A DNA stretch of 48,973 nucleotides from Levilactobacillus koreensis JCM 16448. Lineage in GTDB: Bacteria > Bacillota > Bacilli > Lactobacillales > Lactobacillaceae. The notes under the pieces were generated by a model. It was given only the letters and a program-made list of their open reading frames with translations, did no database searches and was not told the DNA's origin. The translations under genes and the position numbers were made by a program. Below are positions 15,481 through 24,530 of the stretch, one piece after another. Position 1 is the first letter of the stretch. Each line of letters opens with the position of its first letter. The stretch is taken from the NCBI RefSeq assembly GCF_001435525.1, contig NZ_AZDP01000026.1, forward strand, positions 1-48,973, written 5' to 3'.

Positions 15481-16467
15481 ATGTTCCTCAGCGCCAGTTT
15501 GTTCATAATTTGTTTAATTACCTTACTAACGTTTTGGCAACCTCAGGGACTCTTCAGCGCCAGTGCAACCTGCGTGGCCGTTGGTAGCTTGTGGCTACTC
15601 GCTCACTGGTCGACACAGCCGTGGGCGCACTTTTTAGCCGCTGGACTGGGAATCATCATTCTGCTCATGGCCTTTAGTGGTTTCTTCACCCTATTTCTCA
15701 CTATTGGTGCGCCCAAACTAGTCGTGCGGAAACAGGAGCGCCTGGGCGGCTGGCTAGTCGCTGGTGTCTGGGTGTGGATCGCGCTATGTGGAGGCTGGTT
15801 CTTCGCCGTCAGCCATGGTCAGTTCAGCGAAACCCTCTGGCCGTGGCTGACGTTCATCCCCCTCTTCAGCGCTTACCTTGCCATTCTCTACGGTGCTAGC
15901 CTGATTGGCCTGTTGCGGACGACCCTGTTTCACGCCTGCCGCGCCGACACCCTGGTCATCCTCGGCGCTGGTCTACTAAATGGTGATCAAATTGGTCGGA
16001 TCCTCGCCGCGCGCCTCGACACCGCCTTGCAAATCGCCCGCCGGCAGAAACACCCCGTCACCATCATCGTTGCCGGTGGTCAGGGTCCCGATGAAACCAT
16101 GAGTGAAGCCGCTGCCATGACCGATTACTTAGTGGCCCACGATTTTCCTGCCGAGCGGATCATCCAGGAAGACCAGTCGCAAAACACGCGGGCAAACCTC
16201 ATCAATAGTCAGCGACTCTGGGGGCAACTGCCACAACAGGGTGGCCGCGTCGCCATGATTACCAACAGCTACCACCTATTCCGCGCGCGCAATCTAGCCG
16301 CGGCTTTGCATATCCACGTCTCCGGCATCCCCGCCCCCACGCGTTGGTCCTACTTTCCCGTGGCGTGGGCCCGCGAGTTCCTGGCCATCATCGTCATGCA
16401 CCCGAACCTACACCGGGGTGTACTGATTGGTCTGATCACCGCCAACCTGCTCGGCCTGCTGATTTAA
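15481..16467 (+). CDS. YdcF/DUF218 (ElyC/SanA-type) membrane protein
   Basis: 328 residues from the ATG at 15481, which has GAAGGGGG 9 nt before it; a GTG nine bases upstream lies inside that site. About four N-terminal membrane segments, then the DUF218 domain: LVILGAGLLNG, IIVAGGQGPDE, EDQSQNTRANL and MITNSYHLFRA, which together form the conserved pocket of acid and Ser/His residues. ElyC/SanA members affect envelope integrity and polyprenyl-phosphate use. A last membrane helix follows. Its end overlaps the convergent hydrolase gene by 60 bp. Confidence 0.82.
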   Translation: MFLSASLFIICLITLLTFWQPQGLFSASATCVAVGSLWLLAHWSTQPWAHFLAAGLGIIILLMAFSGFFTLFLTIGAPKLVVRKQERLGGWLVAGVWVWIALCGGWFFAVSHGQFSETLWPWLTFIPLFSAYLAILYGASLIGLLRTTLFHACRADTLVILGAGLLNGDQIGRILAARLDTALQIARRQKHPVTIIVAGGQGPDETMSEAAAMTDYLVAHDFPAERIIQEDQSQNTRANLINSQRLWGQLPQQGGRVAMITNSYHLFRARNLAAALHIHVSGIPAPTRWSYFPVAWAREFLAIIVMHPNLHRGVLIGLITANLLGLLI

Positions 16468-17436
16468 AGACGTGACGGTCAGGTGGTTGGCGACCGGATA
16501 AAATTTCGGTTCCGTCCAAGCCAACATATCCGGCGTTAATTTCAACTGCACCACGTCTAACCGGTCATATGGCTGGAAATAATAGGTCAACGACTCACAA
16601 ACGGTCGCCGCCCGATAAACGGAATACGTCGGCCGGTACTGACTACTCCGTGGCACGGTTACCGTGTTCAGGAGGTGCCAAGCGCTGATGATGCCCGCTT
16701 CTTCGTCGGCTGGCAGATCCGCACGTTCCTTGTAATAAGCAGCTCGGGTAAAGCGACCGCCTGGGGTAAATGAACCGCTTGGAACTGGCTTTCCCGAGAA
16801 GCGCCCGGTAGACACGCGGGTGGCGTTCACGGGTAGCGTTCCGGCCTTAAAGTCGTCGGTATAGTTCACGTACTGGCCCAGCCGCTTGAGTTGAAGCTCG
16901 AAGTCCTTACTGTTGGTGACCACCCCTAGCGGATTTTCGCGAACCTTCATCGGAAAATGAGTGGGTTCGATCACCACCGTGCGGCCCGTCCGGTCGACCA
17001 CGGCGAAGTGAAGCTCGGAATCGCCAATATTGTTCACGGCCCATTTGCCACTCATCAGCTGAATCTCGTCGATGTGCGCTTCAATGTCGGCCACTGAAGC
17101 GTAGTGCCCCAGCAGATAAAAGGAAAATTCGTAGGGCGCCAAGTGGACCTGCCCCGGCGTTGGCTGATCGACCAGGTGTGAGCCGTTGGCAAAGGTCAGC
17201 TTCTGGACGCTGAGGCCCATTTCATTCACGCCATCCGAGACATCGATCTCGTGGTCGTGTGGTCCCCCGCCGCCAATCATGGCGTAGCGGTTCACGTGGC
17301 GGCCGTTATCATAGACGCTCTCCCACGCGTAACCACGGGGAACGAACAACGGCTGAACGTACAGCGCATGCCAATCCATGGTCCGCGCCAAGATGTGCGT
17401 GCCATCCTTGGCAATCTGTAAAATACTCGTACACAT
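16408..17436 (-). CDS. Choloylglycine hydrolase family (Ntn) amidase
   Basis: 342 residues. Start chosen at the ATG followed directly by TGT, because AAGGAGG sits 9 nt before it and this makes Cys2 the N-terminal nucleophile after Met removal (MCTSI). Other family residues fit: RTMDWH (Arg and Asp of the oxyanion/substrate pocket), the Asn in VVTNS and the Arg in GGRFTRAAYY. The family covers bile salt hydrolases, penicillin V acylases and N-acyl-homoserine-lactone acylases; the substrate cannot be assigned. Divergence from classical Lactobacillus BSH openings (MCTG...GRNMD) favours an acylase-like or unassigned member. Confidence 0.82.
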   Translation of the reverse strand: MCTSILQIAKDGTHILARTMDWHALYVQPLFVPRGYAWESVYDNGRHVNRYAMIGGGGPHDHEIDVSDGVNEMGLSVQKLTFANGSHLVDQPTPGQVHLAPYEFSFYLLGHYASVADIEAHIDEIQLMSGKWAVNNIGDSELHFAVVDRTGRTVVIEPTHFPMKVRENPLGVVTNSKDFELQLKRLGQYVNYTDDFKAGTLPVNATRVSTGRFSGKPVPSGSFTPGGRFTRAAYYKERADLPADEEAGIISAWHLLNTVTVPRSSQYRPTYSVYRAATVCESLTYYFQPYDRLDVVQLKLTPDMLAWTEPKFYPVANHLTVTSLNQQAEQVGGDQTNQYTPV

Positions 17437-17630
17437 GAGATGCATCCTCCTTGTCACCTTTGATTATTAATAAGTTAATTTAGTTTACGCGAAAATGGCG
17501 CTAACGGCAACGATAACGAGTTGATTGTTGGCGGTGAGATTGGTCTGTTAAAGGTTGAAAGTTCCAAAATACCAGCCATACCTGCTCTAGCAACAATTAT
17601 GAACCTAAAACTAGGCAACCTGGTAGATCC

Positions 17631-17705
17631 TTCGCCTTGCCGGCCGGCAGATATGGGCTGGAGCGGTGCGCGCCTGAGCCCATATCTGCCGACCTCTCGG
17701 CTTAC
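17631..17705 (-). repeat. Family 2 repeat, short copy
   Basis: Near-perfect inverted repeat GGCAGATATGGGCT / AGCCCATATCTGCC around a 17-base GC-rich loop, flanked by CTTGCC and CTCGGCTTA as in the longer copy at 35590 read in reverse. The internal hairpins of the longer copies are missing. 17437-17630 contains no gene. Confidence 0.75.
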
Positions 17706-17813
17706 ACAGTATGCATAGGCGACGGAGGTAATGAATGTAACCTCACTATCAACTGGGCCAAAAACGCTAAGTCTCCACGTTTTCCGACTGTTGTCGTGGT
17801 AAAGCACAGTCAG

Positions 17814-18084
17814 AGCCGGAGGAGGACAGGCATGTAGCCGGCCGTGGAGGTGGTGTTAGCTGGCGCTTCATCATCAGCCAGCTTACAGCACGGGCGACTT
17901 TGGAGACACGCGGTCTTCGTGGCTTCAAAGCGAGCGAGAAGACTGGTGATTTTCCAGTCTGAAGTGTCCCCACAGCAGGCGGAATTCCTGTCAGCCGGAG
18001 TGCGGCAATTTCACACTATCTTAATGGCGCAAATCCTTGCCAATACTGGGGCGAGATAGGTATTTCATTTTTCAACCTTTAGTT
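17814..18084 (+). repeat. Family 1 dispersed repeat, full copy with 3' extension
   Basis: Full element 17814-18004 plus about 80 bp shared with the copy at 61-270. First hairpin pairs 17850-17864 with 17877-17891, with two mismatches. Second hairpin CTTTGGAGACACG/CGTGGCTTCAAAG, third AGACTGG/CCAGTCT. The shared extension suggests that this site and the window-start site arose by duplication of a larger unit. Confidence 0.88.
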
Positions 18085-18209
18085 GGCCTGTTTATTCCGC
18101 TATGATGGGGCTGAAGACTCATTGGTAGCCGGTAAGGTCACCCGTGATTGGGATATAATTTTTTTAATTTTGAGGGTTATGCTGTATCCCACTTTTTCCA
18201 ACAAAAATC

Positions 18210-18246
18210 AAAAAGAGACACGCCAAGCTCAGATGCTCGGTGTGCC
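18210..18246 (-). terminator. Possible terminator of the 79-residue gene
   Basis: Minus-strand imperfect hairpin (ACACCGAGC with GCTTGGCGTGT) followed by CTCTTTTTG. Stem has bulges. Confidence 0.4.
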
Positions 18247-18268
18247 GCTTAAATTTCTCCACAAAATT

Positions 18269-18508
18269 CTACCGCCGGTTCTCCGCCGCCGCATCCGTCA
18301 GAAACGCTTGGAAGCGCCGATCGATTTCCTTTTGCTTCGGCACTGCCGCCAGTGTTTCTGGGACGTTCGCCGTGATCTGTAAGTAAGCAAACATAACTTG
18401 GCTGGGATCCAGTCCGGCCGCCATTGCCAGCTTGGTCGCAAACGGATAGCGTTGGTCCGTCAGCATGGCTGCGAATGGGCTTTGGTAGGTTTGATGGTGC
18501 TTAGCCAT
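18269..18508 (-). CDS. Small hypothetical protein, 79 residues
   Basis: Has GGAGT 7 nt before the ATG and terminator-like sequence after, so it is likely a real gene. Predicted mostly helical and soluble (FATKLAMAAGLDPSQVMFAYLQ, KQKEIDRRFQAFL). I do not recognise a family. It is divergent from the MMPL gene and could be cotranscribed with nothing else. Confidence 0.6.
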   Translation of the reverse strand: MAKHHQTYQSPFAAMLTDQRYPFATKLAMAAGLDPSQVMFAYLQITANVPETLAAVPKQKEIDRRFQAFLTDAAAENRR

Positions 18509-18709
18509 AAAATCACTCCTCTCAGTTGTCTAATACAAGTATTTCTACTTTACCAGTTTCGTTTGCTAAGGCAACTAAAGAGATTCTTAATCTTTCTTAA
18601 ATCGGTCAGAAATCCGCACCAAGCCTAGCTGTTATGGTAAAATTAATCATGGATTACACCCTGCTTGCACGGCGGGAAATTGATTACAGAGAGAGGACTC
18701 AGATTACAT

Positions 18710-21583
18710 ATGCAAGAACGGATAAGAAAGCTCCACCACAACCGCATCTTTGCACTCGTATTCTGGCTTGTCGTGGTCTTCGCGGCCATCGTCACCTTGC
18801 CAAACGTCAGCACCATCATTCAATATGATGGTCAACCACAATTGGCGAATACGAGTCAACCCGTTAAGGCGACCCAGATTCGAAATAATTGGGGCCGTAA
18901 TTTAAACGGGACTTACACCGTTAACGCGGTCTTTAACAATCCGGATGGTGCCTTAACCAATAAACAACTCGCAGCCGTCAACAAATCGGTCTCCGAATTG
19001 CAAAAACGGTCGAACTATTATGGCATCCAAAAGATTACAACGATGACCAACACACCAACCAGTAAGCCACAATTATTCTCGAAGGATAAGTCGACTGAAG
19101 TGGTTCAACTGGCCGTGAGTCATAACCAGGGGACCGTTCGGCAAATTACCGAACAGTTGAAGAATCAAATTTCAACCGTTGGCCTCAACACCTACGTGAC
19201 TAGCCCCGAGATTATTAGCGACGCCGCTAACGAACACATCTCGTCGTTTACGCTGATCGTCATTCTAATGACGTTACTGATTGCCTTAGTTGCCATGGGG
19301 ATTTTATTCGCATCACTCATTGCCCCAATCATTACGTTCCTTGCTATTTTAATTAGCTATATTTCAACGCTTAGTCTGGCAACTAACCTGGCCTACCACT
19401 GGAACTTCGCGTACTCCGAGTACACGCCGATCTTCCTGTTGCTAGGAATCAGTCTATTTACATTGCTGACGAGTTTCTGGTTCTTTAGGGAGCTTCGGGA
19501 CTTGGTCGACGATGGCATGGAGAGTCAAGAAGCCACGTCCAAGGTGATTCACGACTTAGGCTACCGGATTCTCATCAGTACCCTGAGTTTGACGATTGCC
19601 TTTGGCAGCCTCATGTTCTTTGACTTCTCCACTATTCGGGCCTTTGGTCTGCTCGGCGTGGGCTTTGCCATCACCGGGATTGCCAGTGTCAGTCTGGTCC
19701 CTGTCTTCTCCGGGATGCTCGGTGCCAGTCTCTTCTGGCCCAAGAAGACGCGGCCCCAGCTTAAGGATCACAAGTTCTGGCACAACTTAGCCCGTTTCGG
19801 GTTCTGGCAGCCTTTGCTTGCCATCGTGGTCGTCCTCTTCGTTGTCGGTCCATTTGCTCTCACTTACCGTAATCAACTGAACTACAACAACACCCAAGAT
19901 ATTCCCAATAACCAAGCCGTGCAGGGTGCTCGGGTTCTCAGTGCGCACTTTGGCCAAGGTAAATCAACGCCAGTGACGCTTTACGTTCAAGCAGATCAAC
20001 GCTTAGACAATCAAGATCAACTGTTCCAATTAGATAATTTGACCAAGAAATTAAGAGCCCAACCTGGGGTCAGTGCGGTAACCTCCGTAACCCAGCCAGG
20101 CGGCCAACCCATCACGCAGTACTACGTTTCTAACCAATTGAACTCCCTCAATGAAAACTTGACGGGCGTCGTTGGCCAACTGGGAACAGTGCGTAACGAC
20201 TTGAAGTCGGATAGCATCAACCTCCGGCAAAAGGCGTTGAAAAACGAGATCAAACGGTTAAAGAAGCTGACGTCACAAACTAATAACTTGGTCAGTGACA
20301 GTAGCACACTGGAGAGTTCCCTGCAAACGGCACTGAGTCGTTCCAGCGCAACGGGGAGTTCCAGCACCTCTAAGAAAGTCACCAGCTACATCAATCAGTT
20401 AAATAAGGTCAACACCGAATTGAACTCCGCGCTGACGACCCTGACGTCGTTATCTAGCGATGCCAGCACCGTCAACACCGGAACCAGTGCCGTTCACTCC
20501 AACTTGAGTAACTACGCGGAAACCTTAAAGGCCGTCAATGACAGCCTGAACAGTTCCCGTAAACAAGTGATCAGTATGCAAAAGTCCTTAAACAACATCT
20601 ACCTGTACCTGGGTGGCCTGCAAACGTCCGAAGCAGCCAAGGCTTTGTACCTCTCACCAACGCAAATTGCTAGCGGTGACTTCCAACAATCCTTGGTCAA
20701 CTTCACCGACGAAAAGGTCAAGGCGACCTACCTGACGATTACGTTGAAGCAGGAGCCTAACGCCCAGAATACAGCGAAGACGTTACGGCATTTAAAGACA
20801 GTTGCGACCTCACAACTCCGTGGCACCTCGCTTAAAGATGCCAAGTTGACCTTTGCGGGCCAACCGGTTGTTGCCGCAACCATCCAATCACAATATCAAC
20901 ACGACTTGCCACGCGTCCTACTGTTAGTGCTCGGGATCATCTTAGTGCTCCTGATCATCTTCAGTCGTTCGCTGTTGCAGTCCACGTACTGGTTCTTGAC
21001 GTTCATTCTGTCTGCCTTAGCTGGCTACCAGCTAACCCACCTCTTGATGGCGTGGTTGACTGGCAATGGCGTCTTCAACTGGCAGGTTCCCCTGTTGTCA
21101 TTCGTACCACTGACCGTCCTGGCCGTGGTCGAATTGACCCAACTAGCACTGAGCTACCGGTTAAACGATGCCCCACTGTTGGAATGGTTATTACCAGGCA
21201 TCAAAGAAATCGGGCAAACTACCCGGCACTCGCTTTTCATCATCATTACGGGTGTTCTGGGTCTGCTCGCGGCTGAATCACAAGTCTTAACGGCGGTCGC
21301 TTTGATCACCATCTTAACGGCCATCATCTTCAACTTGGCACTGCCGATCATGGCGGCTTCATTTGGGAAACTTTCCGTGACCCTCCCTGCCAAGAAGCCT
21401 TACGAATTCTTCAGCGGCAAACCGAAGAGACGTAATCCGCACAGAAGAAAGCGTCGCAAGACCCGTTCTCGCCGGACCCGCTCACGGAAACGTCGGAGCA
21501 AGAAACCAGCAACCGATGTGACTACGCCAAGCACGTCGGAAACACCAAGTAGCAGTGATACACCAACTGAAACTAAAGATTAA
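18710..21583 (+). CDS. MMPL family (RND-type) membrane protein
   Basis: 957 residues from the ATG at 18710; GAGAGGA lies 12 nt before it, and a longer TTG-initiated reading is less likely. Architecture: one N-terminal helix, an extracellular domain, five or so helices (about 185-350), a helix near 375, a second large extracellular region with long heptad-like helices (about 470-660), then four or five helices (about 750-890). The tail is extremely basic (KRRNPHRRKRRKTRSRR region) and ends Ser/Thr/Pro-rich. MMPL proteins export lipids, peptides or envelope precursors. No TetR regulator is adjacent, as is common for such genes. Confidence 0.85.
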   Translation: MQERIRKLHHNRIFALVFWLVVVFAAIVTLPNVSTIIQYDGQPQLANTSQPVKATQIRNNWGRNLNGTYTVNAVFNNPDGALTNKQLAAVNKSVSELQKRSNYYGIQKITTMTNTPTSKPQLFSKDKSTEVVQLAVSHNQGTVRQITEQLKNQISTVGLNTYVTSPEIISDAANEHISSFTLIVILMTLLIALVAMGILFASLIAPIITFLAILISYISTLSLATNLAYHWNFAYSEYTPIFLLLGISLFTLLTSFWFFRELRDLVDDGMESQEATSKVIHDLGYRILISTLSLTIAFGSLMFFDFSTIRAFGLLGVGFAITGIASVSLVPVFSGMLGASLFWPKKTRPQLKDHKFWHNLARFGFWQPLLAIVVVLFVVGPFALTYRNQLNYNNTQDIPNNQAVQGARVLSAHFGQGKSTPVTLYVQADQRLDNQDQLFQLDNLTKKLRAQPGVSAVTSVTQPGGQPITQYYVSNQLNSLNENLTGVVGQLGTVRNDLKSDSINLRQKALKNEIKRLKKLTSQTNNLVSDSSTLESSLQTALSRSSATGSSSTSKKVTSYINQLNKVNTELNSALTTLTSLSSDASTVNTGTSAVHSNLSNYAETLKAVNDSLNSSRKQVISMQKSLNNIYLYLGGLQTSEAAKALYLSPTQIASGDFQQSLVNFTDEKVKATYLTITLKQEPNAQNTAKTLRHLKTVATSQLRGTSLKDAKLTFAGQPVVAATIQSQYQHDLPRVLLLVLGIILVLLIIFSRSLLQSTYWFLTFILSALAGYQLTHLLMAWLTGNGVFNWQVPLLSFVPLTVLAVVELTQLALSYRLNDAPLLEWLLPGIKEIGQTTRHSLFIIITGVLGLLAAESQVLTAVALITILTAIIFNLALPIMAASFGKLSVTLPAKKPYEFFSGKPKRRNPHRRKRRKTRSRRTRSRKRRSKKPATDVTTPSTSETPSSSDTPTETKD

Positions 21584-21597
21584 ACCTAAATCAGCGT

Positions 21598-21638
21598 CAC
21601 GAGTTCATTCTCGTGGCGCTGATTTTTTATATTGATGT
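21598..21638. terminator. Terminator of MMPL gene
   Basis: ATCAGCGtCACGAG stem (21600-21613 with 21620-21633, one T-G pair) followed by T residues. Confidence 0.85.
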
Positions 21639-21649
21639 AGACTTACCGC

Positions 21650-21701
21650 ACTACGGCTGCCAGGGATTCCGCCTGCTGTGGGGAACCCTGGCAGCCGTAG
21701 T
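21650..21701. repeat. Minimal family 1 copy: two right ends back to back
   Basis: Sixteen-base perfect inverted repeat (21650-21665 with 21686-21701) built from the element's terminal sequence CTGCCAGGG/CCCTGGCAG, separated by the subterminal bases of one right end only. The rest of the element is absent, leaving 52 bp. Confidence 0.8.
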
Positions 21702-21710
21702 CGACAAAAT

Positions 21711-23144
21711 TTAAGCTGTCCGTCGTTTCAACAGCCGCCAACCGGTGATGACAGTGGCAACAAGGCAGATGGACAGTGCGACCATAAACGCCACTCGCAT
21801 CCCGTCAATGAAGATTTCCGGGTGAGCCGGCAGATAGGCCGTCACATGATGACCTGCATAATGGCCCATTGCGGAGAACAAGACGGTCGTGGCAATCGAG
21901 ATACCGATCACCATCCCCAGCTCGCGCGCCAGGGCATTGACACCACCAGCAACGCCTAAGTCCTGGACCGGCACAGAACTCATGACGATCGAGTTGTTAG
22001 GTGCCATGAAGATTCCATTTCCTAATCCTACCAAGCCGATGAAGAACATGAAGACCCAGAGCGGTGTTGCCAAATTAGCCAGCATGTAGCCAACCTGACT
22101 GATGGAAATCAGGACTAACCCAATAAAGGTCAACAGCTCCGGCCCCACTCTGTCGGAAACTGCCCCAGCAATTGGCGCGACGACCACTTGCACAATCGGA
22201 AAGGTCATCAGCGCGTAACCTGCGTAGTTGGCGGCCATTCCTCGGGCGTTTTCCAAGTAGAATGGCGCAATCACATTGAAGAAGAAATTGGCCACGAAGA
22301 TCAAGAAGGCACAGAGAATACTGATAGTGAATCGTTTATTTTGAAATAATTTCAATGCTAAGATGGGATTGTCAACACGCAATTCCAGCCGCACGAAGAT
22401 GAACATAGCCGCGACTGCCACCGCAAACAGGCCGAGAATCACCGGCCGCGTGAAGCCAATCTCCTGCCCCACGAAGACACCCGCAAACAGGCTGATCATG
22501 ATGAGCGCAAAGAGACTGGCACCCGGTTTATCGATACGTTCGTCACTCACCGTAATATCCTGCGGCAGAATGCGCTGACCAATCAAGATGGCAATGATGC
22601 CAACCGGCACGTTGATCCAGAAGATGTACCCCCAACCGAGGTGCGCTAAAATCAGGCCGCCAATACCAGGCCCGGCAATACTGCCCAACGCAACAAAGGA
22701 GCCAATCATTCCCAGTGCGCGGCCCCGTTCCTTAAACGGAAAGACTTCCGTAATGATACCGTTATTGGTCGCCATGGTCATGGCCGCACCCACGGACTGA
22801 ATGACCCGCGCGCCCAGCAGAAAGGACAAGCCCACGCTAAACCCGCTCAGAAAAGATCCGCTGACGAACAGCAACGACCCAATTTTGAAAATACGAATTT
22901 TACCGCGGGTGTCCCCGAGCTTACCGAACAATAGCAAGAGCGCACAGATGGCGATCAGGTAGATTGAGACCACCCACTCCGCCTGGTTCATTGGAATTTT
23001 CAAATCGTGACTCATGACCGGCAACGCAATATTAACGATACTGGCGTCCAGCGTCGACATAAACGTAAAGAGACACACCGCCACTAGAATCCACCAACGA
23101 TGCTTTTGAATCTGCGGGTCGGCTGCAAATGTCTTTGCTTTCAT
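21711..23144 (-). CDS. DHA2-type (14-helix) MFS drug transporter
   Basis: 477 residues with about fourteen membrane segments. The opening WWILVAVCLFTFMSTLDASIVNIALP is motif D1 of the EmrB/QacA group; LFGKLGDTRGKIRIF is motif A; GSFVALGSIAGPGIGGLI is motif C. Proton-driven export of hydrophobic drugs or dyes is the known role of the family; specificity is unknown. AAGGGAG precedes the start. The gene next upstream is the broken PadR-like regulator, so repression may have been lost. Confidence 0.9.
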   Translation of the reverse strand: MKAKTFAADPQIQKHRWWILVAVCLFTFMSTLDASIVNIALPVMSHDLKIPMNQAEWVVSIYLIAICALLLLFGKLGDTRGKIRIFKIGSLLFVSGSFLSGFSVGLSFLLGARVIQSVGAAMTMATNNGIITEVFPFKERGRALGMIGSFVALGSIAGPGIGGLILAHLGWGYIFWINVPVGIIAILIGQRILPQDITVSDERIDKPGASLFALIMISLFAGVFVGQEIGFTRPVILGLFAVAVAAMFIFVRLELRVDNPILALKLFQNKRFTISILCAFLIFVANFFFNVIAPFYLENARGMAANYAGYALMTFPIVQVVVAPIAGAVSDRVGPELLTFIGLVLISISQVGYMLANLATPLWVFMFFIGLVGLGNGIFMAPNNSIVMSSVPVQDLGVAGGVNALARELGMVIGISIATTVLFSAMGHYAGHHVTAYLPAHPEIFIDGMRVAFMVALSICLVATVITGWRLLKRRTA

Positions 23145-23173
23145 ATTTCCTATTCTCCCTTAATGCAAGTTTG

Positions 23174-23575
23174 TTAGGCGCGCAGTGATCCAGTTGGCCT
23201 GAGCTTGTGCCCACAGTTGTTGTAGGTGATTGGGCTGTAAGGCATCGACCATATCGGATGAACCATTCGCGGATTAGTCATTAAATCGTCGCGCATCGTT
23301 TGTAAATTTTCCAGTCGAAAGTGGCTGAACCGTTGAAAGTCCTGAAGCACGCGCCGCTGTTCAGGGGCTCTCAGCAAGTGAAGAAAACTACATTTGATTT
23401 GAAACACGAGTTACGCTTATTTGTTGATTGCGACCGGCTCTAACACTAGCTTGTGAAAGTGTAGGCGGCCCCGTGGTGTGATTTCCGCCCACTTTTTGGT
23501 TCGCAGTGCCTTGCGCAACTGGTACTCCGTCATGGTTTGGTCCATTAACTGCCCTAAAACGGATAAGTCGTACAT
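23174..23575 (-). pseudogene. PadR-like transcriptional regulator, disrupted
   Basis: One reading frame with two in-frame stops close together (TAAGCGTAA around 23413-23421). Start at 23575 with AAGGGGC before it. The N-terminus MYDLSVLGQLMDQTMTEYQLRKAL is the PadR winged-helix opening; it then jumps to AEITPRGRLHF, the end of the wing, so part of the DNA-binding domain is deleted. After the stops the same frame continues FQIKCSFLHLLRAPEQRRVLQDF and a long helix, like the PadR C-terminal dimer domain. About 134 codons remain against the usual 170-200. Probably the former repressor of the adjacent pump. Confidence 0.6.
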
Positions 23576-23732
23576 TCGTCCAGCCCCTTTCCGTCGACTT
23601 AGTATAGTGTATCGGGAAGAGACGTTCAAGGAAAAATCAACCGAACTAATTTGCCTTACCACCGCACGATTTCCCTTTGCCATCACAGGGTGATTGGGGT
23701 ACGCTAAACTTATCAAAATTGGAGTGATCAAC

Positions 23733-24374
23733 ATGTACGGTCGACAAAAATCCGCGCCGGGAGCGAAAGTTCTAATCCTGCTCGCCCAGTGCGTTTACCT
23801 GTTCATTAGTGGCTACTGGCTCATTCAGTGGGAACCAGACCATTTGCTGGCAGTCCTCGTGGTAAGCTGTCTGGACATTACCTTTTTGCGTCTCAAAGCC
23901 ATGATGTTTATCTGGCTACCGCGCGGGATCGGTTGGGCCGAGGCACTGGGAAATAGTCTAGCCTTTGGATTGTACTACCTTGGGTTCCCCCTCTTCTTAA
24001 TTTTCGGTGGTGGCCGGCACCTCATCGCCATAGTACTAGGTCTTCTCTTGTTTCTCATCGGTAGCGGCCTCAACACGACCGCGGAGCTGCTACGCAAGCC
24101 GTTTAAGGACGACCCAGTCAACCGGGGGAAATTGTACCGCGGTGGCCTCTTCCATTATGCCATTCATATCAATTATTTCGGCGACGTGCTTTGGGTACTA
24201 GGACTGGCACTACTGACGGGAAACCCGTATGCGCTGTTGGTGCCGGCCCTGCTGCTGACATTGTTCGTCTTCTCCTACATTCCCACGGCGGACCGCTACC
24301 TTGCGGCCAAGTACGGCGCTGACTTCGCAGCCTACCAGCGGGAAACGAAAGAACTCATTCCGTTTGTTTGGTGA
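23733..24374 (+). CDS. Membrane methyltransferase/reductase-like protein (ICMT/DUF1295 type)
   Basis: 213 residues from the ATG at 23733 (GGAG six nt upstream). About five or six membrane helices. The C-terminal part LYRGGLFHYAIHINYFGDVLWVLG ... YIPTADRYLAAKYGADFAAYQRETKELIPF matches the isoprenylcysteine methyltransferase/DUF1295/steroid reductase C-terminal fold, with the conserved HINYFGD and the Y-x-x-Y-x-x-x-T ending. Substrate unknown. Divergent from the broken PadR gene. Confidence 0.75.
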   Translation: MYGRQKSAPGAKVLILLAQCVYLFISGYWLIQWEPDHLLAVLVVSCLDITFLRLKAMMFIWLPRGIGWAEALGNSLAFGLYYLGFPLFLIFGGGRHLIAIVLGLLLFLIGSGLNTTAELLRKPFKDDPVNRGKLYRGGLFHYAIHINYFGDVLWVLGLALLTGNPYALLVPALLLTLFVFSYIPTADRYLAAKYGADFAAYQRETKELIPFVW

Positions 24375-24480
24375 CTTTTCCACCTTTGACAACGAACCGT
24401 TACTATCCGCTTAACTGAATGCTATTGTGACAATCAGAACCGTTCTAGTAGCTGTACGATGATAGTCTTTGTTAACCAGC

Positions 24481-24526
24481 AAAAGGCACCCACCACCGAA
24501 TGTCATCGGTACGCGGGTGCCTCATT
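24481..24526. terminator. Bidirectional terminator between convergent genes
   Basis: AGGCACCC (24484-24491) with GGGTGCCT (24515-24522), an inner ACCGA/TCGGT stem and A/T tracts on both sides. Serves the genes at 23733 and 24531. Confidence 0.75.
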
Positions 24527-24530
24527 TTGT

